Counted from the first letter of the stretch, positions 8,999-18,243 are shown. The stretch is 64,000 bases of DNA from Halolamina sp. CBA1230 (GCF_002025255.2 NZ_CP054587.1:248001-312000), one strand, 5' to 3'. Notes: generated from the sequence alone by a model not told the origin. Numbers and translations are program-made.

Positions 8999-11668
8999 TC
9001 AGGCTTCCTCCTCACAGATGCTCGGTTCGTTGGCGTCCGGGTCAGCCCCACACTCTTTCGTAACCTTCGTAACATTCCGAACGTTCCCTATCGGTTCACT
9101 GAACGAACGGAACTGTTCCCACGTGTTGGTGGTTCGCTTCCACCGGTAGACTTCCGTCCTCTCGTACTCCGGCCGTTCCCACCGCATGTACTCGGTCCCG
9201 ACTTGGACCTCCTTTTCGTACTCGTGGACCGCCACGTCCTCGTACGTCCCGCGGCGGTACCGATAGTGGTACTCCGTCCCGTCGACCGTTCGCTCCCACT
9301 CGTAGACCGCGTCGTACTCCGGGACACGGTACTCGTAGCGGGAGTCGTACACCGGATCCCGCTCTGTCTCCTCCTCCAGGCAGACGGGTGGTTTGAACCG
9401 GTAGGAGTATTCGACACAGACCGTCGTCTCGTCGTACCCACTGACGTATCTGTCGGACCCCTGGTACTGCCAGCTCGCCGGAGCACGGGAGCGGTAGTCG
9501 ACCCACCGTGTGTCGTAGCCGCTCACCGTCCGACCGACCTGTTCATCTCGCGTCCAGCCACTTCCAGCCGGTCGAGTCGAAGACTCCTCCGTTTCGATCC
9601 GTTCGACAGTCCGGGGAACGGGTTTGACGTACTCCCATCCGGGGCCCGAGGCGCCACGATGTGGCAGCGTGTCGTACTCCCAGCCTACCTGCACTCGTCG
9701 TTGATCCACGTTGCGTTCGGTCACCTGCCAGTCACCGCCTGGGTGATCTGTACTCCTCGCCGTCCGTCGTTCCGTGTGATACTCGGTCGTCGTCCCGATC
9801 CGCCGCCACTCCGGCCCGGGACTGATCGTCCCTCTGCGATCACTCGCTGGTGTCTTCATGGTCTCGACGCCGATCTGCTCCCGATCGATGCGGGCGATCC
9901 CATCCCGTGTCCAGTTGTCTCCAGGGCTCTCGACCGCTTCAGTCCGGAACACCTCGGTCGTGTTCCGCTCGAACACCCAGACGTTGTACCTCGTATGCGA
10001 GATCCGGACCGGAACCGACGCCTTGTCCGGCGACCACGCGGGGTTGATCCCGAGGTGGTAGTTCCCGCCGGACGCGTACTGATGCTGGAAGTAGTGGTAG
10101 TTCGTCCCCTCGATCGTCTGGGTTACGACCTCCCCATCGCCGAAGCTGATCACGATCTGCTTCCCGGCGTGTGTCGCGTCGATCTGGTATCTCCCGTAGA
10201 CGGTTCTCCCGTCGATGTTCGTGATCTTGATCGGGTTCGCCTGCCCGGCGACGCTAGTCTCCCAGTGTACGTCGAAACTCTTCGTGAGCGACTGCTCGTG
10301 ACCGTTCTGGTCGGTAACGGTGAGCTGTACCTCGACCGTTCCGTCCTCGAACTCCATGTTCTCGAGCCCGTGTGAGACACTCGCCTGTGCGGGGCTTCCG
10401 CTACCACTGGTGCTGAGCAGGATCCTGTCGTCGACCTGCCACTCGAACTGCAACCGGTCCGAGTCGGTGTCGTTCGCGACACCGGTCAGGACGACCTGCC
10501 GCCCGTTCATCCCGTCGGGACCGTCCCTCATGGAGAGATCCAAGCTGAGTATCTCGGGGGAGGATTGAGAGACCGGATTGGTTGTTTCCAGTATCGTACT
10601 ATCGTTAACCACCGTCACCTCCTTCTCCACCTTCGTCACCCCGCCGTGATCGTCGCGGACCGTCGCGTCGAGCGTCACCGTCCCGTCACTCTCGGGGATC
10701 CCCGTGAAGCGGAACGAGCGGGCCCACTCGCCGCTGCTTGTCGGGCCGTTCCACGGCATCGCGCCGACGGGTTCGACGACGTCGGCGCCGCTGGTCAGGC
10801 TCACGGAGGTGATCTCCCCGTCGGGGTCGCTCGCCACGAGTCGGTACTCCTCGCTCGTGTTCACGATCGCGACGTCGTCACCTTCGATCCGGGCATCGGG
10901 AAGGGAGTTACGCACCTCGACCGCTTTCGTCAGCGTCGAGGTCGCGCCGTCGTCGTCGACGACGATCGCGGACACCGTGGCGGTCGTTCCCGGCGTGCCG
11001 TCGACGGTGATGCTCCGTGTTCCACTCCGGAGCTCGGACTGGCTCGTCGGTGACGACGCGATCGAGGTCGGGAGCCACCACTGTTCGACGATCTCACCGT
11101 CCGGGTCGGCGGCGTCGATGGTGTAGCTGACCGCCGACCCCGACGTCACGGACGACGGTCCCTCGATCTCGCCTGCCGGCGGCTGGTTCTCGTCGCTGGG
11201 AGCGGGGTCTGGCGGGTCCTCGTCGCCGGTCGGGGTCGAGGTCGGTTCTGGGGTCGATGTCGACGCGGGGGACTCCGTTTCGGTCGGCGTCGTCGACGGC
11301 CGTTCCGACGCCTCCCCGACGTCGACGTACAGCGTATCGTTCCGTGTTCGTCCGTCGGCGCCGGTGACCGTCAGTCGAACGTCGTACCGTCCCGTTCGGT
11401 CGGGCACGAACTGCGTCGTCACTGCGTCCGAATCCGACGGGCTCACCGTCTCGCCGTCGGGTGTTCGGATCGTCCAGTCGTACTCGACGATCCTGCCGTC
11501 CGGATCGACGCTACCGCCACCGTCGAGATACACCGTGCTTCCGACCGTCGTCGACTGATCGAGCCCGGCGTCCGCGAGCGGGCGTCCGTCGTCGCTGTCC
11601 GCCATCGTCGGCGCCGGCACCCCGGCGACGACCAGCAGTATCGCGAGCAAGAGGGAGAGACGTTTCAT
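8999..11668 (-). CDS. Large secreted PKD-domain surface protein with aromatic C-terminal repeat
   Basis: 889 residues. An N-terminal signal peptide (MKRLSLLLAILLVVAG, cleavage near residue 24) is followed by a PKD domain with the typical DAGLDQSTTVGSTVYLDGG and VDPDG motifs, then a Thr/Pro/Glu linker (about 120-165), then three further PKD/Ig-like units each with a DPDG- or D-rich turn to about 465. The C-terminal half (about 560-889) is unusual: rich in Tyr, Trp, Arg and Glu, with a P-[G/A]-x-x-W motif recurring at Trp586, 621, 647, 678, 705 and 733, then a Tyr-rich section and four Cys. No C-terminal membrane anchor is obvious. It is followed without gap by a CAP lipoprotein. Probably an adhesive or structural surface protein (inference). 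Confidence 0.88.
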   Translation of the reverse strand: MKRLSLLLAILLVVAGVPAPTMADSDDGRPLADAGLDQSTTVGSTVYLDGGGSVDPDGRIVEYDWTIRTPDGETVSPSDSDAVTTQFVPDRTGRYDVRLTVTGADGRTRNDTLYVDVGEASERPSTTPTETESPASTSTPEPTSTPTGDEDPPDPAPSDENQPPAGEIEGPSSVTSGSAVSYTIDAADPDGEIVEQWWLPTSIASSPTSQSELRSGTRSITVDGTPGTTATVSAIVVDDDGATSTLTKAVEVRNSLPDARIEGDDVAIVNTSEEYRLVASDPDGEITSVSLTSGADVVEPVGAMPWNGPTSSGEWARSFRFTGIPESDGTVTLDATVRDDHGGVTKVEKEVTVVNDSTILETTNPVSQSSPEILSLDLSMRDGPDGMNGRQVVLTGVANDTDSDRLQFEWQVDDRILLSTSGSGSPAQASVSHGLENMEFEDGTVEVQLTVTDQNGHEQSLTKSFDVHWETSVAGQANPIKITNIDGRTVYGRYQIDATHAGKQIVISFGDGEVVTQTIEGTNYHYFQHQYASGGNYHLGINPAWSPDKASVPVRISHTRYNVWVFERNTTEVFRTEAVESPGDNWTRDGIARIDREQIGVETMKTPASDRRGTISPGPEWRRIGTTTEYHTERRTARSTDHPGGDWQVTERNVDQRRVQVGWEYDTLPHRGASGPGWEYVKPVPRTVERIETEESSTRPAGSGWTRDEQVGRTVSGYDTRWVDYRSRAPASWQYQGSDRYVSGYDETTVCVEYSYRFKPPVCLEEETERDPVYDSRYEYRVPEYDAVYEWERTVDGTEYHYRYRRGTYEDVAVHEYEKEVQVGTEYMRWERPEYERTEVYRWKRTTNTWEQFRSFSEPIGNVRNVTKVTKECGADPDANEPSICEEEA

Positions 11669-11696
11669 TTGACGTTGAGGTTGTTCATTCCGTTAC

Positions 11697-11708
11697 TGTA
11701 CTTAAATT
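11697..11708 (-). promoter_or_regulatory. Putative TATA element for the PKD-protein gene
   Basis: On the minus strand this reads GAATTTAAGTAC and lies about 35 nt before the ATG at 11668, which would give a 5' leader of only a few nucleotides. It is the only AT-rich patch in the divergent spacer on this side. Position and composition are the only support. Confidence 0.45.
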
Positions 11709-11773
11709 CCGGGACCGTTCTGATCGATCTGATAGCGGGCGGTGTGGGCCACTGTTGGCGGCGTGTCCGTGCG

Positions 11774-11780
11774 TTATTTA
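11774..11780 (+). promoter_or_regulatory. TATA box for the 75-residue membrane protein
   Basis: TTATTTA is centred about 28 nt upstream of the ATG at 11805, the spacing expected of a haloarchaeal leaderless promoter. It helps to choose 11805 over the upstream in-frame ATG. Confidence 0.6.
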
Positions 11781-11804
11781 TCGCTCCGCCCCCCGTGTGG
11801 GAGT

Positions 11805-12032
11805 ATGATCGAGAACGAGTCCTCGATGCCCTACCTGCTTACGGGCGCGATGACGGTCGGGACGGGGATCCTGCTCGTCGGGGTCACGCTGGGCTCCGCG
11901 TTGGTACAGAGCGAACAGCTCACTCAGTACGGTCAGCCGCTGCAGCTGGCCGGCGGCGCCGTCCTCGTCTTCGCGGTCCTCCTGTTCGCGCGCTACCTCG
12001 AGGGGCTCACGGATCAGGAAGCCGGGCACTGA
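11805..12032 (+). CDS. Small two-helix membrane protein
   Basis: 75 residues starting MIENESSMPYLLTG. Two hydrophobic helices (about 9-31 and 46-63) separated by a polar loop with SEQLTQYGQP. A longer in-frame start exists upstream, but the TATA box at 11774-11780 and the loss of membrane-protein character upstream favour 11805. Not recognised beyond being typical of haloarchaeal small membrane proteins; it lies 137 bp ahead of korA on the same strand and could be part of the same unit. No function is proposed. Confidence 0.7.
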   Translation: MIENESSMPYLLTGAMTVGTGILLVGVTLGSALVQSEQLTQYGQPLQLAGGAVLVFAVLLFARYLEGLTDQEAGH

Positions 12033-12169
12033 ACCGTCGGTCGGCGACCGGCTCCGGCGACGTCGGGGCGGTCTATCACGGTCTTTACTCGACAACCTAT
12101 AGCAAGTGCTTTGGGTTCGGCGTTGGAACACTCATGAAGACGCGACCAACGTGGGTCGCCGTACCACTC

Positions 12170-14059
12170 ATGACTGACGACGAACTCATCTGGCGGATCG
12201 CAGGTGGTTCCGGTGACGGGATCGCTTCGACCAGCCAGAACTTCGCGAAAGCGTTGATGCGGTCGGGACTCGACGTCTTCACCCACCGACACTACCCGTC
12301 GCGGATCCGCGGCGGTCACACGTACACCGAAGTACGCGCCGCGCCCGAGAACGTGACCTCGCGGGGCGACGGCTACGACTTCCTCCTGGCGCTCGGGGAC
12401 TCCTTCGCGCGCAACCCACAGGAGGAGGCGTACTACGGCAAAGAGGAGATCAAGCCGCTCTCGGAGAACCTCGACGACCTTCGGGAGGGTGGCGTGATCG
12501 TGTACGACTCCGGCCTCATCGACGCCGACGAGGTACCGAACTTCGACCAGCGCGTCGAAGAGAACGACTGGCACGTGTTCCCGCTCGACCTCCGGGGCCT
12601 GGCCCGCGAGAAGGGCCGCGAGGTGATGCGCAACACCGCCGGCGTCGGCGCGACCTGCGCCATCGCCGACATCCCCGTCGAGGCCATCGAGGAGCTGATG
12701 CGGGACGCGATGCCCGAGAAGATCCTCGAACCCAACATCGATATCCTCAACGAAGCCTACGACTCGGTGCTGGAGGATTACGACATCAGCGGCATCGAGG
12801 TCTCCTGCCCCGAGGGCGAGCACGAGGAGGAGCAGGTGCTCGTCAACGGCTCCGACGGGATCGCCTACGGCGCGTTCGACGAGGGCTGTCGGTTCATCGC
12901 CGGCTACCCGATGACGCCGTGGACGGAAGTGTTCACCATCCTCTCGAAGAACCTCCCCGAAGTCGGGGGGATCTCCGAGCAGGTCGAGGACGAGATCGCC
13001 GCGGCGTCGCTGGCCATCGGCGCCTCGCACACCGGCGTGAAGGCGATGTCGGGCTCCTCCGGCGGCGGCTTCGCGCTGATGTCCGAGCCGCTCGGACTGG
13101 CGGAGATGTCGGAGACGCCCGTAGTGCTGCTCGAGGCACAGCGGGCCGGCCCCTCGACAGGGATGCCGACCAAGCCCGAGCAGGCCGACCTGGAGCACGT
13201 CCTGTACACCTCACAGGGTGACTCCAACCGCGTCGTGTTCGCGCCCGCGGATCCGGCCGAGGCGTACGATCACGCGCGACGGGCGTTCCAGATCGCCTAC
13301 GAGTACCAGATCCCGTCGATCATCCTCTACGACCAGAAGCTCTCCGGGGAGTACCGCAACGTCCCGGCCTCCCACTTCGATCGGGAGCCCAACCCCGACA
13401 TCGGGAGCACGCTGACCGAGGACCAGGTCGCGGACGCCCCGCACGAGCCCAGCGGGAAGTTCCAGCGCTTCCGGCACGACCCCGAGAACGGCGTCTCGCC
13501 GCGCTCGGTGCCGGGCCAGAAGGACGGGCACTTCCTCGCCTCGGGGAACGAGCACAACGAGGCCGGCCACATCAGCGAGGACCCCGACAACCGTGTCGCG
13601 CAGGTCGACCGGCGCAACCGGAAGCTCGCGTCGATCCGCGAGGACCTCGACGAGAACGGCCTCAACGTGACCTACGGCCCCGGGGACGCCGACTACGGTA
13701 TCCTCGCGTTCGGGAGCCAGGTCGGAACCGTCGAGGAGGCGCTCGGCCGGCTCAACGACGACGGCCAGTCCGTGCGAGCGCTGGCCGTCGGCGAACTCGC
13801 GCCGTTCCCGAATGAACAGGTTCGGGCGTTCATCGAGAGCGTCGACCAGGTGATGGTCGTCGAGATGAACTCCTCGGCGCAGTTCCGCGGGCTGACCCAG
13901 AAACACCTGGGCGAGTACGGCTCGAAGCTGTCGAGCCTGCTCAAGTACAACGGCAACCCCTTCGAGCCCGCGGAGATCGTCGAAGGGTTCCACAACACCA
14001 TCAACGGTGAGGAAGCGACAGACCACCAGACGACGTTCGTACCCGCGGCAGGTGACTGA
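12170..14059 (+). CDS. korA: 2-oxoacid:ferredoxin oxidoreductase alpha subunit
   Basis: 629 residues. Together with the beta subunit it oxidatively decarboxylates 2-oxoacids to acyl-CoA, reducing ferredoxin; haloarchaea use such enzymes instead of 2-oxoacid dehydrogenases. An N-terminal gamma-type domain (IAGGSGDGIASTSQNFAKAL, then SRIRGGHTY) is fused to the alpha domain (GYPMTPWTEVF; EDEIAAASLAIGAS; MSGSSGGGFALMSEPLG; TGMPTKPEQADL), as in other haloarchaeal enzymes. The start at 12170 (MTDDELIWRIAGG) matches the family N-terminus; an in-frame ATG at 12134 would add 12 residues and suits a TATA-like CTATAG at 12097 better. korB follows after 3 bp. Whether pyruvate or 2-oxoglutarate is preferred cannot be read here. 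Confidence 0.93.
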   Translation: MTDDELIWRIAGGSGDGIASTSQNFAKALMRSGLDVFTHRHYPSRIRGGHTYTEVRAAPENVTSRGDGYDFLLALGDSFARNPQEEAYYGKEEIKPLSENLDDLREGGVIVYDSGLIDADEVPNFDQRVEENDWHVFPLDLRGLAREKGREVMRNTAGVGATCAIADIPVEAIEELMRDAMPEKILEPNIDILNEAYDSVLEDYDISGIEVSCPEGEHEEEQVLVNGSDGIAYGAFDEGCRFIAGYPMTPWTEVFTILSKNLPEVGGISEQVEDEIAAASLAIGASHTGVKAMSGSSGGGFALMSEPLGLAEMSETPVVLLEAQRAGPSTGMPTKPEQADLEHVLYTSQGDSNRVVFAPADPAEAYDHARRAFQIAYEYQIPSIILYDQKLSGEYRNVPASHFDREPNPDIGSTLTEDQVADAPHEPSGKFQRFRHDPENGVSPRSVPGQKDGHFLASGNEHNEAGHISEDPDNRVAQVDRRNRKLASIREDLDENGLNVTYGPGDADYGILAFGSQVGTVEEALGRLNDDGQSVRALAVGELAPFPNEQVRAFIESVDQVMVVEMNSSAQFRGLTQKHLGEYGSKLSSLLKYNGNPFEPAEIVEGFHNTINGEEATDHQTTFVPAAGD

Positions 14060-14062
14060 CCT

Positions 14063-15001
14063 ATGAGTGCATTCAGCGCAATCGGCGAGCAACGCGAGAT
14101 CGACCAGGAGGAGTACACGCCGGGCATCGAGCCCCAGCCGACGTGGTGTCCGGGCTGTGGGGACTTCGGCGTCCTCAAGGCGCTGAAAGGTGCCCTGCCC
14201 GAGGCCGGGCGCACGCCCGACGAGACCCTGACGGTGACGGGGATCGGCTGCTCGGGCAAGCTGAACTCCTACTTCAACAGCTACGGGTTCCACACGATCC
14301 ACGGGCGCGCCCTGCCCGTGGCACGAGCGGCGAAGCTGGCGAACCCCGGACTCGAAGTGATCGCCGCCGGCGGCGACGGCGACGGCTACGGGATCGGCGG
14401 GAACCACTTCATGCACACCGCCCGGGAGAACCACGACTTCACCTACATCGTGTTCAACAACGAGATCTTCGGCCTCACCAAGGGCCAGACCTCGCCTACC
14501 TCCCCGAAGGGGCACAAGTCCAAGACCCAGCCCCACGGCTCGGCCAAGGAGCCTATCCGGCCGCTCTCGATGGCGCTCAACGCGGGCGCCTCGTTCGTCG
14601 CCCGGACGGCCGCTGTCAACCCTAACCAGGCCAAGGAGCTGATCAAGGAGGCCATCGAGCACGACGGGTTCGCCCACATCGACTTCCTGACCCAGTGCCC
14701 GACCTGGAACAAGGACGCAAAGCAGTACGTCCCGTACATCGACGTCAACGAGGACGACGACTACGAGTTCGACCCGACGGACCGGGACGAGGCCGCGGAG
14801 ATGATGCGCGAGACCGAGGAGTCGCTGTACGAGGGGAAGGTGCTGACCGGGAAGTACTACGTCGACGAGGATCGTCCCTCCTACCAGCAGGAGAAGCGGA
14901 ACATCGGCGAGATGCCCGAGGAGCCGCTGGCCGAGCGCTACTTCGACGACGACTACGACTGGGAGCGCTCCGCGGACATGTTCATCGACGACCACAAGTA
15001 A
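14063..15001 (+). CDS. korB: 2-oxoacid:ferredoxin oxidoreductase beta subunit
   Basis: 312 residues, the thiamine-diphosphate and iron-sulfur subunit paired with KorA. The CPGCGDFG motif (Cys29, Cys32), IGCSGKLN (Cys63) and a later QCPTWN supply cluster ligands, and GGDGDGYGIGGNHF with the downstream FNNEIFGLTKGQTSPTS is the TPP/Mg binding segment. The acidic C-terminal tail is a halophilic feature. It is translated immediately after korA as one operon. Confidence 0.95.
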   Translation: MSAFSAIGEQREIDQEEYTPGIEPQPTWCPGCGDFGVLKALKGALPEAGRTPDETLTVTGIGCSGKLNSYFNSYGFHTIHGRALPVARAAKLANPGLEVIAAGGDGDGYGIGGNHFMHTARENHDFTYIVFNNEIFGLTKGQTSPTSPKGHKSKTQPHGSAKEPIRPLSMALNAGASFVARTAAVNPNQAKELIKEAIEHDGFAHIDFLTQCPTWNKDAKQYVPYIDVNEDDDYEFDPTDRDEAAEMMRETEESLYEGKVLTGKYYVDEDRPSYQQEKRNIGEMPEEPLAERYFDDDYDWERSADMFIDDHK

Positions 15002-15104
15002 GCAGTCGGCCTCGGGAGCGAGCGATCGCCCCCGGGATTTCTCCTACTCGATACTCGGTTTCCGCTTCGCAAGGCATTTTTCCCCGCACGCCGAAGCGAG
15101 TTCC

Positions 15105-15533
15105 ATGACTACGTCGGCGACCGAAGACCGGATCCTGCAGATCTTAGAGGAGGACGCGCAGGCGTCGGTCTCCGAGATCGCCGAGCGCGCCGACGTCTCG
15201 AAGCCGACGGTTCGGAAGTACGTCCGCAAGCTCGAGGACGACGGGGTAATCGTCGGCTACTCCGCCGAGGTCGACCCCAAGAAGCTCACCGGGCAGTCGA
15301 TCGCGCTGGTCGGGATGGACGTCGACAGCGAGCAGTACGTCGACGCGACGAACGCATTGAAGGAGCTCGACGCGATCGAATCGCTGTACAGCTCCACGGG
15401 CGACCACATGCTGCTGGCGGAGGTTCGGGCGGAGGACGGCGACGCGCTCGGCGACGTGATCAGCGACCGTATCCTCGAAGTCGACGGCGTGACTGCTGCC
15501 CACCCCTGTTTCCTGCAAGAGCGGCTGAAGTAA
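15105..15533 (+). CDS. Lrp/AsnC-family transcriptional regulator
   Basis: 142 residues. An N-terminal winged helix-turn-helix (about 5-55: ILQILEEDAQASVSEIAERA and SKPTVRKYVRKLEDDGVI) is followed by an alpha/beta ligand domain of the RAM type (about 65-135). Lrp-type regulators bind amino acids or related effectors. It lies 103 bp after korB with its own TATA-like CATTTTTC (15075-15082), about 27 nt before the ATG. Target genes are not shown by the sequence; korAB is a candidate by proximity. Confidence 0.88.
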   Translation: MTTSATEDRILQILEEDAQASVSEIAERADVSKPTVRKYVRKLEDDGVIVGYSAEVDPKKLTGQSIALVGMDVDSEQYVDATNALKELDAIESLYSSTGDHMLLAEVRAEDGDALGDVISDRILEVDGVTAAHPCFLQERLK

Positions 15534-15590
15534 CTCCTCGCCGCCATTCTCGACCCCATTCCTGATAGGTGTGAGCGTCCAACGTCGAGT

Positions 15591-16871
15591 ATGGCCGACG
15601 ACGAGACCCACGTCGTCACCGTCTTTCTCCGCAACGACGCCGAGGTGCTCCTGCTCCGTCGGAGCGACGAGGTGGGATCGTACAGCGGTCGGTGGGGTGC
15701 GGTGGCGGGCCACGCCGAGGGCGACCCCGACGGCGCTGCCCGGGAGGAGATCCGCGAGGAGACTGGACTCGACCACGAATCGGACGTGACGCTCCTGCGT
15801 CGAGGCGACTCGTTCGAGGTGATGGACGAGGATCTCGGCACGCGCTGGGTCGTCCACCCGTACCTGTTCGACGCCCGGCACCGTGAGGTGACGACGAACT
15901 ACGAGACGACCGAGCACGAGTGGGCGCCACCGACCGAGATCCTGCGCCGCGAGACGGTGCCGGAGCTGTGGCGCTCCTACGACCGCGTGCGGCCGACCGT
16001 CGAGGCTGTCGCCGAGGACCGAGACCACGGCTCCAGCTACCTCTCGCTGCGCGCGCTGGAACGCCTCCGGGACGAGGCCGCGCTGGGGGTCGAGCGCGGC
16101 GCGACCGACTGGGATGACCTCGCCGCGACGGCGCGGGACCTCCGGGACGCCCGCCCGTCGATGGTCGTGGTCGCGAACCGCGTGAATCGAGCGATGGACG
16201 CCGCGAGTGAGGTGGGGTGTCCCGCCGCTGTGGAGCGAGCGGCCACCGAGGCGATCGACCGCGCCCTCGCGGCGGACGAGCGAGCGGCTGCCCACGCGGC
16301 CGAGCGCCTGCCCGATCGCGTCGCCACGCTCTCACGTTCAGGGACCGTTCTCTCGGCTCTCGCGGCGGCCGACCCCGAATCGGTGCTCGTCGCGGAGTCG
16401 CGGCCGGGCCGGGAGGGCGTCGACGCCGCGGCGGAGATCGCGAGCAGGACCGACGCTGCGGTGACGGTCACGACCGACGCCGCGTTCGGGGAACGTCTGA
16501 CCGAGGACGCCGACGCGCTGCTCGTGGGAGCGGACGCGGTGCTCCCGGACGGGCGCGTCGTGAACAAGGTCGGGACTCGCGGGGCGGTCGCTGCGGCGGC
16601 GGCGGAGGGGGCGGACTGCTACGTCGTCACGACGAGCGACAAAGTTCGGCCGGAAGAAGACGACGATGACGCGTCGTTCGACCGCGAGGAGCGTGATCTG
16701 TCGGCGGTGTACGACGGCGACGCCGACGTTTCGGTCGCGAACCCGACGTTCGGCGCGACGCCGACCGAACGGTTCGACGCGGTCGTCACCGAGGACGGAA
16801 CGCTCGATAGCGAGGGGATTCGGGCGGTCGCCGCGGAGCATCGACGGCGTGCAACGTGGGACGAGGTGTAG
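15591..16871 (+). CDS. Nudix hydrolase domain fused to an eIF2B-alpha/delta-like domain
   Basis: 426 residues in two parts. Residues 1-135 form a Nudix fold with a Nudix-box-like segment around 40-60 (GHAEGDPD, then EEIREETGL); the spacing is two residues shorter than the classical box and the Arg of the RE pair is Glu. Residues about 140-426 resemble the eIF2B alpha/beta/delta and ribose-1,5-bisphosphate isomerase family, including GADAVLPDGRVVNKVGT near the end. The eIF2B-like half may bind or isomerise a sugar phosphate or nucleotide, with the Nudix half hydrolysing a related nucleoside diphosphate derivative (inference). A TATA-like GATAGG about 26 nt upstream supports the ATG at 15591. 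Confidence 0.85.
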   Translation: MADDETHVVTVFLRNDAEVLLLRRSDEVGSYSGRWGAVAGHAEGDPDGAAREEIREETGLDHESDVTLLRRGDSFEVMDEDLGTRWVVHPYLFDARHREVTTNYETTEHEWAPPTEILRRETVPELWRSYDRVRPTVEAVAEDRDHGSSYLSLRALERLRDEAALGVERGATDWDDLAATARDLRDARPSMVVVANRVNRAMDAASEVGCPAAVERAATEAIDRALAADERAAAHAAERLPDRVATLSRSGTVLSALAAADPESVLVAESRPGREGVDAAAEIASRTDAAVTVTTDAAFGERLTEDADALLVGADAVLPDGRVVNKVGTRGAVAAAAAEGADCYVVTTSDKVRPEEDDDDASFDREERDLSAVYDGDADVSVANPTFGATPTERFDAVVTEDGTLDSEGIRAVAAEHRRRATWDEV

Positions 16872-16938
16872 ACAGGCTCGCTTCCACTTCCACCACACTC
16901 GGGAAACCCTCTTTTCCGTCCCGCCCGGACTCACCCCC

Positions 16939-18243
16939 ATGAACGGGAGCACCCTCCCCGGAACCGGCGACGACGAGTCGCCCGACAGAGTGGTGCTCCA
17001 CGTGGACCAAGATTGCTTCTACGCCTCCTGCGAACGCCTGCGGGAGCCCGAACTCCGGGGCGAACCGGTCGTCGTCGGCATGGGGTACGAGGCGGGCGAG
17101 ACCATCGGCGCCGTCGCGACTGCCTCCTACGAGGCCCGGGCGTACGGCGTCGACTCCGCCCAGCCCATCTCGCAGGCCGTCGAGCGACTGCCCCCCGTGG
17201 AGCGCCCGGACCTCGGCTCCGCCGAGGACGACCGCGGCCACTACCGCCCGGTGGACATGGAGTTCTACCAGTCGGTCGCGAGCGAGGTGAAGGAGATCCT
17301 GCACGACTGCGCCGAGACGGTGCGGGAGGTGAGCATCGACGAGGCGTACCTCGACGTGACCGACCGCACGTCGTGGGAGCGTGTCGACGCGCCGGCGCGG
17401 GCCTCCGGCGCCGCCGAGCAGCGCACCCTCGCGGAGGGGTTCGCGCGCCACGTCCGCGAGCGCATCGCCCGCGAGGTGGGCGTGCCCGCGAGCGTCGGCG
17501 TCGCGCCGAACATGGCGACCGCGAAGATCGCCAGCGATCACGACAAGCCGGACGGGCTGACCGTCGTCCCCCCGGGGACTGTCGCGGAGTTCCTCGCGCC
17601 GCTGCCCGTCGAGGAGATCCACGGCGTCGGCCCGGTGCGGGCGGGCGAACTCCGCGACATGGGGATCGAGACCGCCGGCGACCTCGCGGCTGCGGACCCG
17701 GGCCACCTGCAGGACCGCTTCGGCGACCGTGGGGTGGAGCTCCACGAGCGCGCTCGGGGGAACGACGACCGCGAGGTGACGCCCACGGGGCTGCCCAAGA
17801 GTCTCTCCCGGGAGTCCTCCTTCTCGGAAGCCACCGACGACGCCGAAGCGATGCGGGAGAAGGTCCGCGCGCTCGCGGCCGCCGTCGCGGAGCGCGCGCG
17901 GTCGAAGGACGCCCTCTACCGAACGATCGGGATCAAAGCCGTCACGACGCCGTACGACGTGAACACCCGCGCCGAGTCGCTCTCTGGCCCCGTCGACGAC
18001 CCCGACCTGGTGGCGGAGACCGCGCTCTCGCTACTCACGGAGTTCGAGGACGAACCGGTCCGCAAGCTCGGCGTCCGCGTGTCGAATCTGAGCTTCACGG
18101 CGGGCGAGCAGGCCAGCCTCGACGGGTTCGACGCCGTCGCCGACGGGAGCGGGGCGGACGCCGACGACCCCACGGTCGAGCGGGAGGACGCACCCGCGGC
18201 GGAGGAGCGCTCGGGCCAGTTCTCGCTCGGGGAGTTCGAGTGA
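16939..18243 (+). CDS. dinB: DNA polymerase IV (Y-family translesion polymerase)
   Basis: 434 residues. It copies past damaged DNA bases. The palm catalytic motifs are HVDQDCFYASCE (Asp23, with the CFY steric-gate segment) and VSIDEAYLDVT (Asp134/Glu135); a helix-hairpin-helix follows (IHGVGPVRAGELRDMGI), then the little-finger domain. The last residues, QFSLGEF, fit a PIP-box and predict binding to the PCNA clamp. A poorly conserved acidic linker precedes it. The start at 16939 is the ATG closest to the conserved palm; a long in-frame extension upstream overlaps the previous gene and is rejected. Confidence 0.95.
   Translation: MNGSTLPGTGDDESPDRVVLHVDQDCFYASCERLREPELRGEPVVVGMGYEAGETIGAVATASYEARAYGVDSAQPISQAVERLPPVERPDLGSAEDDRGHYRPVDMEFYQSVASEVKEILHDCAETVREVSIDEAYLDVTDRTSWERVDAPARASGAAEQRTLAEGFARHVRERIAREVGVPASVGVAPNMATAKIASDHDKPDGLTVVPPGTVAEFLAPLPVEEIHGVGPVRAGELRDMGIETAGDLAAADPGHLQDRFGDRGVELHERARGNDDREVTPTGLPKSLSRESSFSEATDDAEAMREKVRALAAAVAERARSKDALYRTIGIKAVTTPYDVNTRAESLSGPVDDPDLVAETALSLLTEFEDEPVRKLGVRVSNLSFTAGEQASLDGFDAVADGSGADADDPTVEREDAPAAEERSGQFSLGEFE

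Noticed and set aside
12014-14995. Long minus-strand frames opposite korA and korB
   Set aside because: Shadow of korAB; no domain and no promoter, while both korA and korB have full family motifs.
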